Positions 9,077 through 17,534 of a DNA stretch of 64,000 nt are shown here, in pieces. The stretch is taken from contig NZ_JAPEMB010000001.1 in assembly GCF_026343125.1 (NCBI RefSeq), positions 3,038,001 to 3,102,000 on the forward strand, given 5' to 3'. This stretch comes from Streptomyces sp. NBC_00094 (GTDB lineage: Bacteria > Actinomycetota > Actinomycetes > Streptomycetales > Streptomycetaceae). Position 1 is the stretch's first letter. The number at the start of each line of letters is the position of its first letter. A model generated the notes under the pieces. It made no database searches, was not told the DNA's origin, and was given only the letters and a program-made list of their open reading frames with translations. The translations under genes were made by a program, and so were the position numbers.

Positions 9077-10513
9077 TCAGGACCGCTTGGCGAAGGCGGC
9101 GCCCTCGGGGTTGCGGGCCTTCAGGACCAGGTACGAGACGGCGAGGATCAGGCCCCACACCGGTGCGCCGTACAGCGCGACCCGGTTGCCCTCGTCCATC
9201 GCCATGGTCACGATGACCATGGCGATGAAGGCGAGCGAGAAGACGCTGAGCCAGATGCCGCCCGGCGCCTTGAACGGCGACTGCGGCAGCTCGCCCCGGT
9301 CGGCCTTGAGCCGGTAGCGGATCTGGCAGATGAGGATGACGATCCAGGCCCACATGCCGGAGATGGTGGCGAAGGAGACGACGTAGTTGAACGCCTCGCC
9401 GGGCCACTGGTAGTTGATCCAGACGCCGACCATCATGAGCGCGGCCGAGACCGTGGTGCCGACCAGCGGGGTGCCGGACTTGGTCAGCTTGGTGAAGGCC
9501 TTCGGGCCCTGGCCGTTGAGCGCGAGGTCGCGCAGCATGCGGCCGGTGGAGTACATGCCCGAGTTGCAGGAGGAGAGGGCCGCGGTCAGGACGACGAAGT
9601 TGACGATCGCGGCGCCGACGCCGAGGCCCATCTTCTCGAAGGCGGCGACGAACGGGCTGACGCCCGGCTGGAACTCGGTCCAGGGGACGACCGACAGGAT
9701 CATGATCAGCGCGCCGACGTAGAAGACGGCGATGCGCCACGGGACGGTGTTGATCGCCTTGGGCAGGACCGTCTTCGGGTCCTTGGACTCGCCGGCGGTG
9801 ACGCCGACGAGCTCGACCGCGAGGAACGCGAACATGACCATCTGGAGGGTCATCAGGGTCGAGCCGATGCCGTTCTCCCCGGCGAAGAAGCCGCCGAGGT
9901 CCCACAGGTGGGTGACGGAGGCGGTGTCGCCGGCGTCGGAGAAGCCGAGGGTGAGGATGCCGGCGCAGATCAGGATCATGCCGACGATCGCGGTGACCTT
10001 GACCATGGAGAACCAGAACTCCAGCTCACCGAAGAGCTTCACGGAGATCAGGTTGGCGCCGTAGAGGATGACGGTGAAGACGAGGGCCGAGATCCACTGC
10101 GGGATGTCCCACCAGTAGGTCATATAGGTGGCGGCGGCGGTGACCTCGGTGATGCCGGTGACGACCCAGAAGAGCCAGTACGTCCAGCCGGTCGCGAAGC
10201 CCGCGAACGGGCCGATGAACTCCCGTGCGTACTCGGAGAAGGAGCCCGAGACCGGGCGGTACATGAGGAGCTCGCCGAGCGCCCGCATGATGAAGAAGAT
10301 GACGAGGCCCGCGACGGCGTACGCGAGGATCAGGCTGGGCCCCGCGATGGAGATGCCCTTGCCCGCTCCGAGGAACAGTCCGGTGCCGATGGCACCGCCG
10401 ATCGCGATCATCTGGATCTGGCGGGCGCCGAGTGCCCGGTGGTAACCCTCGCCCGACGTGGAGTCCTCGGCCTCATTGCCGTCGTGCTGCTTGTCGACCT
10501 GCACTGAGGTCAT
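9077..10513 (-). CDS. Amino-acid permease, APC superfamily AAT family
   Basis: A 478-residue proton-coupled amino-acid transporter with about twelve hydrophobic segments. The first helix carries the family signature IAIGGAIGTGLFLGAGKGI, and the conserved loop RALGELLMYRPVSGSFSEYA follows the second. The sequence is closest in style to asparagine/GABA/aromatic permeases of the AAT group; the substrate cannot be fixed from sequence. ATG at 10513 is supported by a GAAAGG sequence upstream. It is monocistronic: a terminator follows and a long leader precedes it. Confidence 0.9.
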   Translation of the reverse strand: MTSVQVDKQHDGNEAEDSTSGEGYHRALGARQIQMIAIGGAIGTGLFLGAGKGISIAGPSLILAYAVAGLVIFFIMRALGELLMYRPVSGSFSEYAREFIGPFAGFATGWTYWLFWVVTGITEVTAAATYMTYWWDIPQWISALVFTVILYGANLISVKLFGELEFWFSMVKVTAIVGMILICAGILTLGFSDAGDTASVTHLWDLGGFFAGENGIGSTLMTLQMVMFAFLAVELVGVTAGESKDPKTVLPKAINTVPWRIAVFYVGALIMILSVVPWTEFQPGVSPFVAAFEKMGLGVGAAIVNFVVLTAALSSCNSGMYSTGRMLRDLALNGQGPKAFTKLTKSGTPLVGTTVSAALMMVGVWINYQWPGEAFNYVVSFATISGMWAWIVILICQIRYRLKADRGELPQSPFKAPGGIWLSVFSLAFIAMVIVTMAMDEGNRVALYGAPVWGLILAVSYLVLKARNPEGAAFAKRS

Positions 10514-10838
10514 GGTGGTGCGCCTTTCTCCATGCTGATCCGCGCGACTGCGTGTGCGTCTGCCGCGGATCAGGTCCTGATCCCCCCGGATGTGGAATGG
10601 AGTGCCACCGGCGGTCAGCCGGTCGAAGCGCCCTCGGGAACATGGGTGGCGTCCCCGAGTGGTCGTGAAGATTTATCACGGGGTGGGGGGTGATCGACGG
10701 AGATGCGTGTGGCGCACGCCACAGAAAAAGGCAGACAAAAGGGACTCAACACGGCAAGGGTGACGCTCTGATAACGCATTCGTTATCCGGATTTGAGCGT
10801 CCGCTGAGCGAACACCGCCCGCTTCCGCGGTGGTGCCC
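10514..10838. promoter_or_regulatory. 325-bp intergenic region with nested inverted repeats
   Basis: No gene is seen. It holds the permease promoter and the 3' flank of the DUF2017 gene. A nested dyad lies at 10762-10801: outer arms GACGCTC/GAGCGTC enclose inner arms GATAACG/CGTTATC with loop CATT. A second palindrome TGTGGCG-CA-CGCCACA is near 10710. The nested dyad is either the terminator of the clpS-DUF2017 pair or an operator. Confidence 0.5.
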
Positions 10839-11423
10839 CTACGACATCAGGGTCTCGACGAGGGACTCCTGGAGCGCCCCCAGCCAGAGGTACGCCATCA
10901 CCATCGGCTTGCGCGGGTCGGAGTCCGGCAGCCGGTACAGCCGCTCGCTCTCCTCGTCGTCCGCGACCTCCAGCCGGGTGCCGATCGTCAGGCGGAGGTC
11001 GTTGAGCGCGCCGAGCCAGGCCCGGGCCTCGTCGACGGTGAGCTTCAGGACGGCCCCGCCCTCGCCCACCGAGGCGCCGGCGAGCGAGTCCAGGGCGCGC
11101 ACGACCACGAGGGCGTCCTCGCGCTTCCGGGCCCGCAGGTCGTTCTCGGTGTAGCGGCGGAAGTCGGCGGCGGAGGCCCGCAGCTCCTCGCTCCCGTCCC
11201 CGTACGCGTCGGGGAAGAGGCGCCGGAGGGCGGGGTCGGACGGGGGCTCGCTCGGGCCTTCGGCGAAGAGCGCGGCCAGCGGGTCGGCGTCGGCGTCGGG
11301 CTCGTCGCCCGGGCCGATGAGCTCCAGCAGCTGGACGGAGAGGGAGCGGAGGATGGAGATCTCGACCTCGTCGAGCGCGACGGCCGCACCGCCGCCGGGC
11401 AGGGTCTCGAAGTGGCCGGCCAT
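10839..11423 (-). CDS. DUF2017 family protein
   Basis: A 194-residue soluble protein matching the actinobacterial DUF2017 family (GHFETLPGGGAAVALDEVEISILRSL at the start in pieces, PDSDPRKPMVMAYLWLGALQESL near the end). Function is unknown. It is translationally coupled to clpS: the clpS stop and this ATG overlap as TGATG. The conserved pairing suggests a link to Clp proteolysis, but nothing in the sequence shows what it does. Mostly helical with an acidic centre, no membrane segment. Confidence 0.88.
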   Translation of the reverse strand: MAGHFETLPGGGAAVALDEVEISILRSLSVQLLELIGPGDEPDADADPLAALFAEGPSEPPSDPALRRLFPDAYGDGSEELRASAADFRRYTENDLRARKREDALVVVRALDSLAGASVGEGGAVLKLTVDEARAWLGALNDLRLTIGTRLEVADDEESERLYRLPDSDPRKPMVMAYLWLGALQESLVETLMS

Positions 11424-11728
11424 CAGAAGCGGTCCTGGGAGAGGGTCGCCCAGAGGCCGTAGCCGTGCATCGCCTGCACGTCCCGCTCCATCTCCTCGCG
11501 GGTGCCGGCGGAGACGACGGCCTTCCCCTTCTCGTGCACGTCGAGCATCAGCTTGTGCGCCTTGCCTTTGGAGTATCCGAAGTACGACTGGAAGACATAG
11601 GTCACATAGCTCATCAGGTTGACCGGATCGTTGTGCACGAGGGTCACCCAGGGCACGTCCGGCTCGACGACCGCGGAGACCTCCTCGGCGGATTCCGTAC
11701 GTTCGATCTCAATAGGCGCGACGCTCAC
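11423..11728 (-). CDS. clpS: ClpS, adaptor for Clp protease
   Basis: A 101-residue adaptor that delivers N-degron substrates to the ClpC/ClpP protease. The core [20 protein letters not shown] contains the conserved Asn-Asp and Met of the N-end residue pocket, followed by [17 protein letters not shown]. The N-terminal 25 residues are an acidic flexible extension, as usual. GTG at 11728 follows a GGGGTGA sequence. Divergent from pncB, with a perfect palindrome in the shared upstream region. Confidence 0.94.
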   Translation of the reverse strand: MSVAPIEIERTESAEEVSAVVEPDVPWVTLVHNDPVNLMSYVTYVFQSYFGYSKGKAHKLMLDVHEKGKAVVSAGTREEMERDVQAMHGYGLWATLSQDRF

Positions 11729-11798
11729 TCACCCCATGCTGCCACTCTCGGGGGCCCATCGCACAAACGGGGCACACCCGCCACGACGCGAACGCCCT

Positions 11799-11823
11799 AG
11801 AAATCGTCACTCTGACGATTTCT
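11799..11823. promoter_or_regulatory. Perfect 25-bp palindrome in the clpS-pncB promoter region
   Basis: Arms AGAAATCGTCA and TGACGATTTCT flank the triplet CTC. It sits just before a -10-like TAGCAT (11828-11833), itself seven bases before the pncB ATG, so a bound dimer would cover the pncB core promoter. The dyad is AT-richer than its surroundings. No known NAD regulator site was recognised. Confidence 0.75.
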
Positions 11824-11840
11824 GCGCTAGCATCGCTGAC

Positions 11841-13169
11841 ATGAACGCTGCGGACCTTGGGTTGCCGGTGGACGTACCGTCGACCGCGCTCTTCACCGAT
11901 CAGTACGAGCTGACCATGCTCCAGGCGGCCCTCCGGGCCGGTACGGCCGACCGGCACTCCGTCTTCGAGGTCTTCACCCGACGGCTCCCCGAGGGGCGCC
12001 GCTACGGGGTCCTCGCGGGTGTCGGACGGGTCCTGGACGCCGTCGAGAACTTCCGCTTCGACCCCGCCGTCCTCGGCTTCCTGCGCGAGCACGGCATCGT
12101 CGACGAGCCGACCCTGGAGTGGCTGGCGCGGTACCGCTTCTCCGGCGACATCTGGGGATACCCCGAGGGCGAGGTGTACTTCCCCGGCTCGCCCGTGCTG
12201 CGCGTCGAGGGCTCCTTCGCCGAGTGCGTGCTCCTGGAGACCGTGATCCTCTCGATCCTCAACCACGACTCGGCGATCGCGGCCGCCGCCTCCCGCATGT
12301 CGGCCGCGGCTGGCGGGCGCCGGCTGATCGAGATGGGCGCCCGGCGCACCCACGAGCTGGCGGCCGTCGCCTCCGCCCGCGCCGCGTACGTCGGCGGCTT
12401 CGAGGCGACCTCGGACCTCGCGGCCGGCTTCCGCTACGGCATCCCGACCGTCGGCACCTCCGCCCACGCCTTCACCCTGCTCCACGACACCGAGCGGGAC
12501 GCCTTCCAGGCGCAGGTCGAGACGCTGGGCCGGGGTACGACCCTGCTCGTCGACACCTACGACGTGACCGAGGCCGTCCGTACCGCCGTCGAGGTGGCGG
12601 GGCCCGAGCTCGGAGCCGTACGCATCGACTCGGGCGACCTGCTGCTCGTCGCCCACCGGGTGCGGGCGCAGCTCGACGAGCTGGGCGCGCGGGACACGAG
12701 GATCGTCGTCACCTCGGACCTCGACGAGTACGCCATCGCCTCGCTGGCGGCGGCGCCGGTCGACGCGTACGGGGTGGGCACGCAGCTGGTCACCGGCAGC
12801 GGCCACCCGACCTGCTCCATGGTCTACAAGCTGGTCGCCCGGGCCGGCTCGGCCGACCGCAAGGCGCCGCTGGTGCCGGTCGCGAAGAAGTCCCTGGGCG
12901 GCAAGGCCTCGGTCGGCGGGCGCAAGTGGGCGGCCCGGCGGCCCGACGCGTACGGGGTCGCCGAGGCGGAGGTCGTGGGCACGGGACCGGTCCCGCCGGA
13001 GCTCATGGACCACCAGCTCCTGGTCGAGCTGGTGAAGAGCGGCGAGGTGGTCGCCCGGGAACCCCTGGAGGCCGCCAGGTCCCGGCACATCGCGGCCCGC
13101 TCCGGGCTGCCGATGTCGGCGATCCAGCTCTCGCGCGGCGAGCCGGTGCTGCCGACGGAGTACGTGTAG
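11841..13169 (+). CDS. pncB: Nicotinate phosphoribosyltransferase
   Basis: A 442-residue enzyme of the Preiss-Handler branch of NAD salvage, joining nicotinate to PRPP. Signatures include TDQYELTMLQAALRAG at the start, FEVFTRRLPEGRRYGV, the histidine region near GTSAHAFTLL, and the phosphate-binding IDSGDLLLVAHRVRAQL. ATG at 11841 has no ribosome-binding site; the -10-like TAGCAT seven bases upstream suggests a leaderless transcript. The next gene, pncA, supplies its substrate nicotinate from nicotinamide. Probably regulated through the palindrome at 11799-11823. Confidence 0.95.
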   Translation: MNAADLGLPVDVPSTALFTDQYELTMLQAALRAGTADRHSVFEVFTRRLPEGRRYGVLAGVGRVLDAVENFRFDPAVLGFLREHGIVDEPTLEWLARYRFSGDIWGYPEGEVYFPGSPVLRVEGSFAECVLLETVILSILNHDSAIAAAASRMSAAAGGRRLIEMGARRTHELAAVASARAAYVGGFEATSDLAAGFRYGIPTVGTSAHAFTLLHDTERDAFQAQVETLGRGTTLLVDTYDVTEAVRTAVEVAGPELGAVRIDSGDLLLVAHRVRAQLDELGARDTRIVVTSDLDEYAIASLAAAPVDAYGVGTQLVTGSGHPTCSMVYKLVARAGSADRKAPLVPVAKKSLGGKASVGGRKWAARRPDAYGVAEAEVVGTGPVPPELMDHQLLVELVKSGEVVAREPLEAARSRHIAARSGLPMSAIQLSRGEPVLPTEYV

Positions 13170-13291
13170 GAGTCCCCGGAGACGCCCCCTCCCCGGAGGA
13201 GGGGGAAGTCTCTAGGCTCGAACCCATCGAACCCGTCGCCCCCGTCGAACCCCTCGCATCCGCCCCATCCGACGCGCTAAGGACACCCGCC

Positions 13292-13888
13292 ATGCACCGC
13301 GCATTGATCGTTGTGGACGTTCAGAACGACTTCTGCGAGGGCGGCAGCCTCGCGGTGACGGGCGGCGCGGACGTCGCCGCCGCCATCACCGACCTGGTCG
13401 GCCAGACGGCGGGCAGCTCCTACCAGTACGTCGTGGCCACCCGCGACCACCACGTCGACCCGGGCGCGCACTTCGCCCCGGAGGGCGAGGAACCGGACTA
13501 CGTCACGTCCTGGCCGGTGCACTGCGTGGCCGGTACGGAGGGCGTCGGCTTCCACCCGAACTTCGCGCCCGCCGTCGCCAGCGGGGCGATCGACTCCGTC
13601 TTCGACAAGGGCGCCTACGCGGCGGCGTACAGCGGCTTCGAGGGCCGGGACGAGAACGGGCGGACGCTCGCGGAGTGGCTGCGGGAGCGGGACGTCACCG
13701 AGGTCGACGTGGTGGGCATCGCCACCGACCACTGCGTCCGCGCGACGGCCGTGGACGCGGCGCGGGAGGGCTTCCGGACCCATGTGCTGCTCGACCTGAC
13801 GGCCGGGGTCGCGAAGGCGACGACGGAGAAGGCCCTGGAGGAGCTCCGGGCGGCCGGCGTACGGCTGACGGGCAAGCCGGTGGTGTGA
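13292..13888 (+). CDS. pncA: Nicotinamidase
   Basis: A 198-residue isochorismatase-fold hydrolase that converts nicotinamide to nicotinate, feeding pncB. The catalytic triad is visible: Asp in VVDVQNDF (residue 8), Lys in VFDKGAYAAAYSGFEG, and Cys in GIATDHCVRATA. Metal ligands lie in TRDHHVDPGAHF. It starts at ATG 13292, 122 bases after pncB; a GC-rich hairpin (CCCCCTCC with GGAGGGGG) and a -10-like TAGGCT in the gap suggest it may have its own promoter. Confidence 0.95.
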   Translation: MHRALIVVDVQNDFCEGGSLAVTGGADVAAAITDLVGQTAGSSYQYVVATRDHHVDPGAHFAPEGEEPDYVTSWPVHCVAGTEGVGFHPNFAPAVASGAIDSVFDKGAYAAAYSGFEGRDENGRTLAEWLRERDVTEVDVVGIATDHCVRATAVDAAREGFRTHVLLDLTAGVAKATTEKALEELRAAGVRLTGKPVV

Positions 13889-13899
13889 GGCGGTACGCC

Positions 13900-14010
13900 C
13901 AGGCCGTGGGCTTCCAGGCCGGGGGCTCCCAGGCCGGCGGACCCCAGGCCGGCGGACCCCAGGCCGCGGGCTTCCAGGCCACGGCCCCCGGGCTGCAGGC
14001 TTCCAGGCCG
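13900..14010. repeat. 15-bp minisatellite after pncA
   Basis: CAGGCC recurs at 13900, 13915, 13930, 13945, 13960 and 13975, an exact 15-bp period with variable nine-base filler (GGGGGCTCC, GGCGGACCC and similar), with one more diverged copy at 14004. The array begins 12 bases after the pncA stop and ends just before the convergent hypothetical gene. It is open in several frames because the unit is divisible by three, but shows no start site and is probably noncoding. Confidence 0.85.
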
Positions 14011-14031
14011 CGGACCCCAGCCGTGGGCTTT

Positions 14032-14343
14032 CTACGCCGCCGGCTCCTTCGGGAGCGTGCGGACCGGGTGCCAGAGCTCCTGGGCGGCGCCCGGGGCGGA
14101 TCTCCACAGCAGGCCGTCCGGGTGGTGCAGGACGGCCGTGATCTCGTCCGGTGTGGGCGGCTCGGTGTTGCCGCGGAGGTAGACCGCCCGCAGGCCGAGG
14201 TTCCGCAGCCTGGTCAGGGCGCGGGACCGGTTCGCTGCGTGGACCAGGAAGCGGACCGAGGCGCCGTCGCGGGCCGGGCTGGGCAGCCCTATCGCGACGA
14301 CCACGCTGCCTCCCGGCAACTTGCAGAACCCTCCGTTGGGCAT
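14032..14343 (-). CDS. Conserved hypothetical protein
   Basis: A 103-residue protein without signal peptide or membrane segment, not assigned to a family I recognise. It has a compact start (MPNGGFCKLPGGSVVVAIGL) and a middle rich in Arg/Leu (ANRSRALTRLRNLGLRAVYLRGN), consistent with a small alpha/beta fold. ATG at 14343 has GGGGGAG upstream. It is transcribed toward pncA and ends beside the minisatellite. Codon use (GC at third positions) looks normal for a real gene. Confidence 0.7.
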   Translation of the reverse strand: MPNGGFCKLPGGSVVVAIGLPSPARDGASVRFLVHAANRSRALTRLRNLGLRAVYLRGNTEPPTPDEITAVLHHPDGLLWRSAPGAAQELWHPVRTLPKEPAA

Positions 14344-14404
14344 GCGGAACCACTCCCCCGTGGATCAGATGTCAATAAGAACTGCGTCAGACGCACCTAA
14401 ACAC

Positions 14405-14440
14405 GATCGGCCGCCGCCCGCTAGGGGGCGACGGCCGATC
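14405..14440 (-). terminator. Terminator of the M6 metalloprotease gene
   Basis: Arms GATCGGCCG and CGGCCGATC pair perfectly and continue inward through CGCCC/GGGCG around the tetrad CTAG. It starts 25 bases after the protease stop codon. Confidence 0.8.
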
Positions 14441-14465
14441 ATGGCTTGACCTGCAGTTTCACCAA

Positions 14466-16874
14466 TTACTTGGTGGACGGACCCACCTGGACCGTGATCG
14501 TCTGGCCGTTCTTCGGCTCCTTGACGACCTGGATCTTGGTGTTGGTGTCAGTTACCTTGACACCCGCGCGCGGGGTCTCCGGGAACCAGTAGGTGCCCTT
14601 GCGGTCGTCGAAGGTCGGGTTGCCGGCCTGGGACGGGACCCAGGTGCCGACGCCGGCCTTGTGCAGCTGGAAGCCATCCGTGCGGGAGATGCTGAACGGG
14701 GCGTCGTACGACTGGACGCGGTTGCGCATCAGCGTGCCGTCGGACCACTTCAGCGGGCTCGGGTGGGCGTCGATCGGGAGGACCCGCCCCACCCCCTCGT
14801 GCTGAGAGGTGTTGTTGTCCTTCTGGGACAGGTCCCACTTCCAGATGAGCAGACCGTTCTGGTACGGGTAGTGCTCGACCCAGCCGGACTTGTCACCCGT
14901 GAAACCGAAGTTGTACGGGCCGACCTTGAGGGTCTGGTCGTACGAGACGTACTGGCGGTTCTCCGCGATGTAGTACTGCTCGTAGTCCTTGCTGAAGCCC
15001 TTCGCGATCCGCGAGAAGCCCTTCGAGACCCAGCCGTTGTCACCGTTCTCGGCACCGTCGGCGAAGACCGCGGAACCGTCGGCGGTCAGCGTGATGGCGT
15101 CGGCGGTGAAGCCCTTGCCGCCCGCGCCGCCGTCCGTCTGGTAGCGGAAGCGGAGGTCGAACTTCTTGCCCGCGTAGGCGCCCAGGTCGTAGACGAGCTT
15201 CTTGTGCGCTTCGGAGACACCGGTCAGCGCCGAGGCGCCGCTGGCGTCACGCGGGAGCGCCACACCGTCGGCGGTGCCGTCGAGGGCCGTCCAGTTGGCG
15301 CCGCCGTCGGTCGACACCTCGGTGTAGAGGTAGTCGTACTCGGCCTCGATGTCGTACCAGCCCTGGAGCTCCAGGGAGGCCGACGTCTTGCCGGTCAGGT
15401 CGACCGAGCGGGTCAGGGTGTTCTTGAGGTCGTCGCCCATGTTGCTCCACCACTGCGAGGCACCCTCGGCGGGGGCCACGACGTCGGTGGTGACGGCCTT
15501 CTTCGGCAGCTCGACGAGGAGCGCCTGCGGGTTCTCGGTGTTGTACTCCGAGACGCCCAGCTTGTGGGTGGTCTTGGTGCCACGCTGCCAGTCGTTGACC
15601 TTGGCGTAGTTCAGCCAGCCGAGCTGGAGCTTGTCCCAGGCGGTCATGTCGCCGGGCAGGTCGCCGATCGCGTCCTTGCCCTGGCCGAGCCAGGAACCGG
15701 ACGACATCAGGGTCCAGAACCCGGTCGAGTTCTCGCCGCCCGAGGTGTCGTAGTGGTCCGGCAGACCGAGGTCGTGGCCGTACTCGTGCGCGAAGACGCC
15801 GAGGCCGCCGTTCTCCGGCTGCATCGTGTAGTCGCCGACCCAGATGCCGGTGTCACCGATCTGCGTACCGCCGGACTTGTTGTTGTCCGGGCCGGTCTTG
15901 CCGGCGTTGGTGCCGTACGCGTACCAGCGGTGGGCCCACAGGGCGTCGCCGCCCTGGGCGCCGCCGCCCGCCGACTCGTCCTCGCCCGCGTGGACGATCT
16001 GGAAGTGGTCGATGTAGCCGTCGGGCTCGTTGAAGTTGCCGTCGGCGTCGAAGTCGTAGCGGTCCCACTGGTCGTACTGCGCCAGGTCGGCCTTGATCTG
16101 GGCGTCGGTCTTGCCCTTGGCCTTCTGGTCCGCGGCCCACGCCGTGACACCGTCACGGACGGTGTCCCAGACGTTGGCGCAGTTGGTCTCACCGCAGTAG
16201 TTCGAGCCGTAACGGGCCTCGTTGTACTCGACCTTGACCCAGTCGGAGACACCGCCGTCGACCGAGTAACGGCCGGACGAGGTCTTCTCGTAGTAGGTCT
16301 TCAGCGACTGCTTGGGCTGTCCCTTGGCGTCCTTGCCGGTGCCGAAGTACAGGTCCTGGAAGTGCTGCCGGCTGTAGTCCGCCTGCCAGGCCGTGGAGTT
16401 GTCGTTCGCACGGTCCGGCTGGGCTATCTGGTTGTGCAGGGGACCGGGCTGGCCGCCGAACTTCGGCTTGAGCTCGGTCGTGTCGTCGTCCTTGCGGTCG
16501 ACAAGGGTGGTCGTGTCGACCTTGTCGCCGAACTCGACGAGGATCGTGAAGATCTTGTCGGTCTTCTCACGGCCGAGTTCGACGTACTTCTTGCTGTCGA
16601 GCTTGACGACCTTCGAGCCGTTGCGGCTCTCGACCTTGGCGTCGCCGTTCAGCACCTGCTCCAGGGCAGCCTTGCGCTGCTGCTCCTGCTGCTTGCTGTA
16701 CGGGCCCTCGAGGTCGTGGTCGACCGTCGTCTTGTCGACGGTCTGGATGCCGGCCGGCTGCACGCTTCCGTGGTTGTCGGCCCAGGCGGTGGTGAAGGTC
16801 GAGGCGGTCGCGGCGGTGGCCGCGAGCGCCACGACGACTGCGGACGCTCTGATCGCCCGTCGTCTGTTGGTCAC
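14466..16874 (-). CDS. Secreted M6-family zinc metalloprotease, immune inhibitor A type
   Basis: An 802-residue exported protease. The GTG at 16874 is chosen: it follows GGGGAGGA and opens a signal peptide (basic RRRAIR, hydrophobic core, cleavage near AWADN). An acidic/charged propeptide follows to about residue 130. The catalytic motif is GVFAHEYGHDLGLPDHYD (HExxH plus downstream Asp). The C-terminal third contains a beta-rich module with DGGANWTALDG and a RFRYQTDGG stretch, like the MAM/carbohydrate-binding domain of InhA peptidases. No sorting signal is seen, so it is released. It is monocistronic with its own terminator and likely acts on extracellular proteins during development. Confidence 0.92.
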   Translation of the reverse strand: MTNRRRAIRASAVVVALAATAATASTFTTAWADNHGSVQPAGIQTVDKTTVDHDLEGPYSKQQEQQRKAALEQVLNGDAKVESRNGSKVVKLDSKKYVELGREKTDKIFTILVEFGDKVDTTTLVDRKDDDTTELKPKFGGQPGPLHNQIAQPDRANDNSTAWQADYSRQHFQDLYFGTGKDAKGQPKQSLKTYYEKTSSGRYSVDGGVSDWVKVEYNEARYGSNYCGETNCANVWDTVRDGVTAWAADQKAKGKTDAQIKADLAQYDQWDRYDFDADGNFNEPDGYIDHFQIVHAGEDESAGGGAQGGDALWAHRWYAYGTNAGKTGPDNNKSGGTQIGDTGIWVGDYTMQPENGGLGVFAHEYGHDLGLPDHYDTSGGENSTGFWTLMSSGSWLGQGKDAIGDLPGDMTAWDKLQLGWLNYAKVNDWQRGTKTTHKLGVSEYNTENPQALLVELPKKAVTTDVVAPAEGASQWWSNMGDDLKNTLTRSVDLTGKTSASLELQGWYDIEAEYDYLYTEVSTDGGANWTALDGTADGVALPRDASGASALTGVSEAHKKLVYDLGAYAGKKFDLRFRYQTDGGAGGKGFTADAITLTADGSAVFADGAENGDNGWVSKGFSRIAKGFSKDYEQYYIAENRQYVSYDQTLKVGPYNFGFTGDKSGWVEHYPYQNGLLIWKWDLSQKDNNTSQHEGVGRVLPIDAHPSPLKWSDGTLMRNRVQSYDAPFSISRTDGFQLHKAGVGTWVPSQAGNPTFDDRKGTYWFPETPRAGVKVTDTNTKIQVVKEPKNGQTITVQVGPSTK

Positions 16875-17201
16875 TTGATGTAGTCCTCCCCGGCGCCCAC
16901 GCCTGCGGACCGAGGGTGGGGTGTCCGTCCGGCGGGGTCGCGCGTCACAAGTGACGACATTTGACCGGAGTGGCGCAAGAAAAGACAGATCTTGACTTGC
17001 CCCGACCAACTGCACTATGTGGGAGTAGATTTCCGATAATCGGTGACACCGCGGGCACGTACCGGCGGATGGCGCGCGTTCCGTGACTCCGTGCGCCCCC
17101 CGTGCACCGGCACCGTGGGTAAGGTCACGCTTACTTCCGGTCCCGCCAGGGCATCCACCGTCATAGAGTCGTACCGAAGTCCTGAGGGGGCGGTACCCGT
17201 C
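16875..17201. promoter_or_regulatory. 327-bp divergent promoter region
   Basis: No gene is seen. On the plus strand TTGACT (16993-16998) and TATGTG (17017-17022) are separated by 18 bases and could drive the small membrane protein gene. A palindrome GTCAC-AA-GTGAC at 16944-16955 lies 70 bases upstream of the protease start and could be a regulator site. GTAAG and GCTTAC arms occur near 17117-17132. Confidence 0.5.
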
Positions 17202-17492
17202 ATGCAGCGTCCGAACGCCGCACAACTCGCCTACGGTTCGGCCACCGTCGCCCTCGCGACCGTCGCCCTGCTGTTGCTCTCCCGTACGACGACGACCCTC
17301 GGGATCGCGGTGATCTGTACCGCGGGCCTGCTCCTCGGCGTTCTCGTGGCGGTGACGATGCCGGTGCGGGCGGGGTCCGTCAAGACCTCCGCGACACCGG
17401 TTCCCGCCGCGACACCGGCCCCTGAGGACAAGAAGATCCGGGTACCGGCCGCGCGCGTGGGCGCGGGGGCCGATACCCGGATCGGTTCGTGA
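17202..17492 (+). CDS. Small membrane protein
   Basis: A 96-residue protein with two hydrophobic helices at about residues 9-28 and 34-54, then a Pro/Ala/Thr-rich tail with a few basic residues. ATG at 17202 follows GAGGGGG at a slightly long spacing. No family is recognised. It lies divergent to the secreted protease and convergent with an RDD protein gene. Confidence 0.7.
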   Translation: MQRPNAAQLAYGSATVALATVALLLLSRTTTTLGIAVICTAGLLLGVLVAVTMPVRAGSVKTSATPVPAATPAPEDKKIRVPAARVGAGADTRIGS

Positions 17493-17534
17493 CGCTTCGT
17501 CCGGACACGTACGGATACGCGTACGGGGCTGTCC

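Noticed and set aside
14661-16883. A 740-codon open frame antisense to the metalloprotease, and similar long antisense frames elsewhere (for example 35758-38631)
   Set aside because: High GC at third codon positions removes stops on the other strand. The predicted proteins are low-complexity with no domain and no start region, while the opposite strand encodes clear proteins.
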